Origin: an uncultured Arthrobacter sp.
GTDB taxonomy: Bacteria > Actinomycetota > Actinomycetes > Actinomycetales > Micrococcaceae
DNA: 14,588 nucleotides
Assembly (NCBI GenBank): GCA_937873245.1
Contig: CALMVY010000262.1
Location: 1 to 14,588, forward strand
Direction: 5' to 3'
Part shown: positions 11,285-14,588 of the stretch, piece by piece
How positions within the stretch are numbered: the stretch's first letter is position 1
How the letters are laid out: the number at the start of each line of letters is the position of its first letter
The notes under the pieces: model-generated
The model's database searches: none
Told to the model about the DNA's origin: nothing
Seen by the model: the letters and a program-made list of their open reading frames with translations, nothing else
Position numbers and translations under genes: made by a program

Positions 11285-13759
11285 CTATTTGCCGAAACTG
11301 CGCAGCCGCAGCGAGTTGGCCACCACCAGCACCGAGCTGGCGGCCATCGCCGCGCCGGCGATCATCGGGTTGAGCAGGCCCAGGGCCGCCACCGGGATCC
11401 CGACCGCGTTGTAGAAGAACGCCCAAAAGAGGTTGGTCTTGATGGTCGCCAGCGTGCGGCGGGACAGCTCGATTGCCTGCGCGACCTGGCCGAGATCGTT
11501 GCCCATGACCGTCAGGTCGGCCGCCTCGATCGCCACATCAGTGCCGGAGCCCATGGCAATGCCGAGGTCCGCCTGCGCCAGCGCCGCAGCGTCGTTCACA
11601 CCGTCGCCCGCCATGGCGACAGTGGCGCCGGCGGCCTGCAGCTTCCGCACCGCCTCGACCTTCCCCGCCGGCAGTACTCCGGCAAATACGTCCTCCGGAG
11701 CGATTCCGACGGCGGCAGCCACCTGCGCGGCCACCGCGGCGTTATCCCCGGTCAAGAGGATCGGCCGGAGCCCGAGCCCGCGGAGCCGTGAGATGGCGGC
11801 AGCAGAGCCCGGCTTGACGGTGTCGCGCAGGCTGATGATGCCGGCCGGCTCCCCGTCCACGGCGACCCAGACCGCGGTGGCGCCGGAGCCTTCGGCCTTG
11901 CTGAAGGCCTCCAGCTGCGCGGGAGTTGCGGCGATGCCGTTCTCCTGCAGCCAGCCCGTCCGGCCTGCCGTGACGAGCCGGCCCTCGACGGTTCCCTGGA
12001 CTCCGCCGCCGGGCGCGGAACGGAAGTCGACGACGGCGGGCAGTGCGCCGGCGTCGTTGCCGGTGCCGGCGTTTCCGCGTTCCGCCGAAAGTGCGGCGGC
12101 GGCCACGGCGCGGGCGATCGGGTGTTCGGAGGCGTCCTCGACCGCTCCGGCCAGCCGCAGGACCTCTGCCGGGGTGACGGCTCCGAACGCCGCGGTGCCG
12201 CTGACGGCCAGGTGGCCTGTGGTCACGGTGCCGGTCTTGTCCAGGAGTATGGTGTCGACAGTCCGGGTGTCCTCAAGGACCTGCGGGCCCTTGATCAGGA
12301 TGCCCAGCTGCGCGCCGCGGCCGGTTCCGGTGAGCAGTCCCACTGGGGTGGCCAGGCCCAGGGCGCAGGGGCAGGCGATGACCAGTACTGCGACGGCGGC
12401 CGTGAAGGCGGCCCGTAGTTCGGCGTCGCTGATGGCCGGTCCGGCCGCCAGCAGCCAGGCGCCAAAGGTCAGCGCGGCGATGGCCAGGACCACGGGGACG
12501 AACACCGAGCTGATCCGGTCCGCGAGGCGGGCAATGGGCGCCTTGCCGGTCTGCGCCTGGGAGACCAGCCGGCCCATCTGTGCCAGGGTCGTTTCGGCGC
12601 CGACGCGGGTGGCACGTACCAGCAGCCGGCCGGAAGTGTTGATGGTGGCGCCCGTGACCGGGCTGTCCGGGCCGACTTCAACGGGCACGGATTCGCCCGT
12701 GACCAGCGAGGCGTCGACGGCGGACGACCCTTCGACGACGATGCCGTCGGTCGCGATTTTCTCGCCGGGGCGGACCACGATGACGTCACCGACCGCCAGC
12801 TGATCGGCCGGCATCTGCTGCTCCCGGCCGTCCCTGAGGACCGTGGCATCCTTGGCGCCTAGGTTCAGCAGGGCCTTGAGGGCGTCTCCGGCCTTCTGTT
12901 TGGCGTTGGCCTCCAGGTACCGGCCGAGGAGCAGGAAGGTGGTGACGACGGCGGCAACCTCGAAGTAGAGCCCCCCGGAGCCCATGCCCTCCATCCCCGG
13001 GTGCGCCGTCATCTGCGGGTCCATAAAAAGCTGCCACGCAGAGAACACATAGGCCGCGGTCACGCCGATGGAGACGAGGGTGTCCATCGTGGAGGCGAAA
13101 TGCCGGGCGTTGATGGCGGCGGCCCGGTGGAACGGCCACGCAGCCCATGTGACCACGGGCAGGGCCAGCACTCCTGCCACCCAGCCCCAGCCGGGGAACT
13201 GGAAGGCCGGGAACATCGAAATCAGGAACACCGGGATGGTGAGGACGGCCGCGACGATCAGCCGCGGGCGGAGCTTGGCTGCGGCGGCCGACGCCGGGTG
13301 GTCACCAACCGCGGCTCCACCGGAGACACGCTCCGCGTGCTCGGTCGTTCCTCCCTTAGACGCACGCTTCCGCGTGCCCCCGGCGGCGCCGCTCGTGGAC
13401 GCGTCACCAGATGCACCCTTCCGCATGCCCCCGGCGGCGACGCTGCTGTCAGTCTCACCGACGCTTTCAACGGGTGTCATTACGCCGACGGGCGCTGCGG
13501 TCGCGCTCGGGTACCTGGGGGAGCGGATTGTGGCCTTGTAGCCGGCCGCCTCCACTGTGGCGGTGATTTGGGTGTCGGTGATGGCCGCCGGGACTGTGAC
13601 GCTGGCGGATTCCAGGGGCAGGTTGACGGTGGCGGTGACGCCGTCGAGCTTTTCGAGCTTGCGTTCGACGCGGCTGACGCAGGAGGCGCAGGTCATGCCG
13701 TCGATGTCGAGCTCGACCACCCGTAGTCCGGGCTGGTCCAGCAGTTGCTCTGTACTCAC
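11285..13759 (-). CDS. copA: Copper-exporting P1B-type ATPase CopA
   Basis: Encodes 824 residues from GTG 13759, preceded by AGGGA; the open frame to 13933 is rejected because it would overlap copZ and add a Pro/Arg-rich stretch. Domains in order: one heavy-metal domain with GMTCASC (21-27); a variable linker; paired helices; actuator loop TGES (354-357); the metal-binding CPC in the membrane (463-465); phosphorylation site DKTGT (Asp507); EHPIARAV, the nucleotide-domain HP motif; GDGVNDAAAL (from 718); and last helices with YNAVGIP and MAASSVLVVANSLRL. CPC with the final Asn/Tyr and Met-x-x-Ser-Ser marks the Cu(I)-exporting P1B-1 class. It pumps Cu(I) out of the cytosol with ATP. It is last in csoR-copZ-copA, 67 bp after copZ. 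The linker has an unusual Gly/Arg/Lys repeat. Confidence 0.96.
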   Translation of the reverse strand: MSTEQLLDQPGLRVVELDIDGMTCASCVSRVERKLEKLDGVTATVNLPLESASVTVPAAITDTQITATVEAAGYKATIRSPRYPSATAAPVGVMTPVESVGETDSSVAAGGMRKGASGDASTSGAAGGTRKRASKGGTTEHAERVSGGAAVGDHPASAAAAKLRPRLIVAAVLTIPVFLISMFPAFQFPGWGWVAGVLALPVVTWAAWPFHRAAAINARHFASTMDTLVSIGVTAAYVFSAWQLFMDPQMTAHPGMEGMGSGGLYFEVAAVVTTFLLLGRYLEANAKQKAGDALKALLNLGAKDATVLRDGREQQMPADQLAVGDVIVVRPGEKIATDGIVVEGSSAVDASLVTGESVPVEVGPDSPVTGATINTSGRLLVRATRVGAETTLAQMGRLVSQAQTGKAPIARLADRISSVFVPVVLAIAALTFGAWLLAAGPAISDAELRAAFTAAVAVLVIACPCALGLATPVGLLTGTGRGAQLGILIKGPQVLEDTRTVDTILLDKTGTVTTGHLAVSGTAAFGAVTPAEVLRLAGAVEDASEHPIARAVAAAALSAERGNAGTGNDAGALPAVVDFRSAPGGGVQGTVEGRLVTAGRTGWLQENGIAATPAQLEAFSKAEGSGATAVWVAVDGEPAGIISLRDTVKPGSAAAISRLRGLGLRPILLTGDNAAVAAQVAAAVGIAPEDVFAGVLPAGKVEAVRKLQAAGATVAMAGDGVNDAAALAQADLGIAMGSGTDVAIEAADLTVMGNDLGQVAQAIELSRRTLATIKTNLFWAFFYNAVGIPVAALGLLNPMIAGAAMAASSVLVVANSLRLRSFGK
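13362..13439 (-). repeat. 51-bp-period duplication in the copA linker
   Basis: A 27-bp stretch at 13362-13388 recurs at 13413-13439 with two mismatches, 51 bp (17 codons) apart, so the frame is kept. The encoded units read AAGGMRKGAS and AAGGTRKRAS. A shorter, weaker copy lies near 13327-13340. It falls between the N-terminal metal domain and the first membrane helices. Confidence 0.65.
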
Positions 13760-13826
13760 GGGGTTCCCTGTCTGTTCTGGTGCTGCGTGCTGTCCGCTGC
13801 TGCGGCGGTGTCCGGGCGGGCGGGGC

Positions 13827-14057
13827 TCAGGCCTCGTTGGCAACCACCAGGTAGCCTGCCTCGGCCACGGCTTCGCCGATCTCGGACGTGGACAGGGCTC
13901 CGGTCGAGGTGATGGTGACGGTGGAGATCCCACCGGAGTTGAGGTCGACGTCGACCTTCTCGACGCCGGCGAGGGTCTCGAGCTCTTCGCTGACGGAGGA
14001 CACGCAGTGGCCGCAGGTCATGCCGGAAACGTTGACGGTGGTGGAAACGGTGCTCAT
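13827..14057 (-). CDS. copZ: Copper chaperone CopZ (heavy-metal-associated domain)
   Basis: Encodes 76 residues, a single ferredoxin-like HMA domain. ATG 14057 is chosen because AGGAG lies 6 nt upstream and the domain starts at once (STVNVSGMTCGHC). The Cu(I) ligands are Cys15 and Cys18 in GMTCGHC, followed by the usual helix CVSSVSEELETLAGV. The second helix is GEAVAEAGYLVV near the end. It binds Cu(I) in the cytosol and delivers it to CopA, whose own N-terminal domain has GMTCASC. It lies 64 bp after csoR and 67 bp before copA in one operon, so it should be induced by copper together with them. It could also be described as a CopZ-like HMA protein, but the context makes CopZ the best name. 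Confidence 0.93.
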   Translation of the reverse strand: MSTVSTTVNVSGMTCGHCVSSVSEELETLAGVEKVDVDLNSGGISTVTITSTGALSTSEIGEAVAEAGYLVVANEA

Positions 14058-14121
14058 GGCTTGCTCCTGGTGGGTGGACGGCTGGTTCATCAGCCCGATC
14101 GTGTGGTGGATTGTGTTGCCG

Positions 14122-14475
14122 CTACCGCAGCAGGCGCCCGATGGCATCGGTGGCCTCCTTGACTTTGAGGTCGATGGCTTCTGCCCGCAGTGCCGCGTCC
14201 GGTTCGGAGGCGGCGCCAACGACGCAGTGGCCGATGTGCTCCTCCACCAATCCGAGGCTGACGGCGTGCAGGGCCTTGGTGACGGCCGCGACCTGGGTGA
14301 GGATGTCGATGCAGTATTTGTCCTCATCGACCATCCGGGCGATGCCGCGCACCTGGCCCTCAATCCGTTTGAGGCGCAGGAGGTAGGCCTCCTTGTGGGG
14401 GGAGTAGCCGTGCTGCTGATGCAGTCCAGCATCAGCGGATTCCATGAAGGGGACTGGGACCTCGGGCTCGTTCAT
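14122..14475 (-). CDS. csoR: Copper-sensing repressor CsoR
   Basis: Encodes 117 residues from ATG 14475; the longer frame to 14538 would translate across both operators and is rejected. ATG 14445 (MESADAG) is a possible alternative. The fold is the all-helical CsoR/RcnR type: RLKRIEGQVRGIARMVDED (34-52), then the Cu(I) ligands Cys55, His80 and Cys84. The C-x24-H-x3-C spacing equals that of Mycobacterium CsoR (Cys36, His61, Cys65). Cu(I) binding releases the tetramer from DNA. It is the first gene of csoR-copZ-copA and so regulates itself. TACGTT ends 7 nt before the ATG, which suggests a leaderless message. The 29 residues before the first helix are longer than in many relatives and look disordered. 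Confidence 0.94.
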   Translation of the reverse strand: MNEPEVPVPFMESADAGLHQQHGYSPHKEAYLLRLKRIEGQVRGIARMVDEDKYCIDILTQVAAVTKALHAVSLGLVEEHIGHCVVGAASEPDAALRAEAIDLKVKEATDAIGRLLR

Positions 14476-14482
14476 AAGCCCA

Positions 14483-14512
14483 AACGTATACCCCATGGGG
14501 GTATGACCGCAA
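14483..14512 (-). promoter_or_regulatory. Promoter of the csoR-copZ-copA operon
   Basis: On the minus strand a -35 element TTGCGG (14512-14507) and a -10 element TACGTT (14488-14483) are 18 bp apart. The -10 box ends 7 nt before ATG 14475. The CsoR palindrome at 14488-14504 fills the spacer, so bound repressor would block RNA polymerase. Confidence 0.6.
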
Positions 14513-14529
14513 GTACCCCGCGGGGGTAT
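14488..14529. promoter_or_regulatory. Two CsoR operators
   Basis: Site 1 is ATACCCC-ATG-GGGGTAT (14488-14504); site 2 is GTACCCC-GCG-GGGGTAT (14513-14529). Both share TACCCC-N3-GGGGTA, the known form of CsoR binding sites. Their centres are 25 bp apart. Site 1 lies between the -35 and -10 boxes, and site 2 lies directly upstream of the -35 box. Confidence 0.85.
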
Positions 14530-14588
14530 TTGCGGCACGGCTGGTCTGTGGCCGGTCGCTGGTTCGGAACGGCCGCTGCGGGCAAGAG

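Noticed and set aside
11433..12803. Long open plus-strand frame (456 codons) opposite copA
   Set aside because: Its product is Ser/Ala/Thr/Pro-rich with no domain, while the minus strand encodes all P-type ATPase motifs.
13760..13933. 58-codon N-terminal extension of copA
   Set aside because: It overlaps copZ in another frame and encodes Pro/Arg-rich sequence, and GTG 13759 has a ribosome binding site and directly precedes the metal domain.
14476..14538. N-terminal extension of csoR
   Set aside because: It would place both CsoR operators and the promoter inside the coding sequence.
1..14588. tRNA, rRNA, CRISPR arrays, insertion sequences or phage genes
   Set aside because: No cloverleaf-like sequence, regularly spaced repeat array, transposase motif or terminal inverted repeats were seen on either strand.

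Overview
The window is high-GC DNA from an actinobacterium, most likely of the Arthrobacter/Pseudarthrobacter group (Micrococcaceae). This rests on the DnaB sequence, the small DUF2277 and CGNR proteins, the frequent GTG/TTG starts, and the many TANNNT boxes placed so that transcription would begin at or next to the start codon. Family names come from recognised motifs; no database search was possible.

Layout, left to right. (1) 1-1461, plus strand: the tail of a PhzF-family enzyme, an NADPH-dependent FMN reductase, and a small zinc-ribbon protein with an Arg/Asp/Tyr-rich tail. (2) 1501-2545, minus strand: a two-gene unit of membrane-anchored proteins of unknown role, carrying three modules that resemble the C-terminal domain of ribosomal protein bL12. 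(3) 2546-3205: a 660-bp gap with no convincing gene but a dense group of DnaA-box-like 9-mers, two of them perfect. (4) 3206-4588: dnaB, the replicative helicase, starting at TTG behind a strong ribosome binding site. (5) 4592-6161, minus strand: a double-hotdog acyl-CoA thioesterase, convergent with dnaB and only 3 bp from it, then a DoxX-family membrane protein. Upstream of the DoxX gene are two TTGA-N4-TCAA operators resembling RosR/MarR-type sites. (6) 6308-8739, plus strand: a MATE efflux transporter and two small membrane proteins of unknown function. (7) 8797-10482: a CGNR zinc-finger regulator divergent from an EamA-family transporter. (8) 10551-11263: a lone WXG100-like protein and, divergent from it, a DUF2277 protein. 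(9) 11285-14475, minus strand: a complete copper-efflux operon, csoR-copZ-copA, with two CsoR-type palindromes over the csoR promoter.

How parts work together. In the copper operon CsoR represses, CopZ carries Cu(I), and CopA pumps it out; the operators overlap the promoter as expected for repression relieved by Cu(I). The CGNR/EamA pair looks like a regulator and its target. The DnaA boxes upstream of dnaB suggest a link between initiator protein and helicase expression, or an accessory DnaA-binding locus. Five genes (starts at 2545, 5566, 6308, 7681, 10991) show TANNNT exactly 6 nt before the start codon, and csoR shows it 7 nt before, so leaderless transcripts are likely common here.

The least explained parts are the bL12-like membrane pair, the DnaA-box region with its repeated GGATACCG octamer, and the paired operator upstream of doxX.
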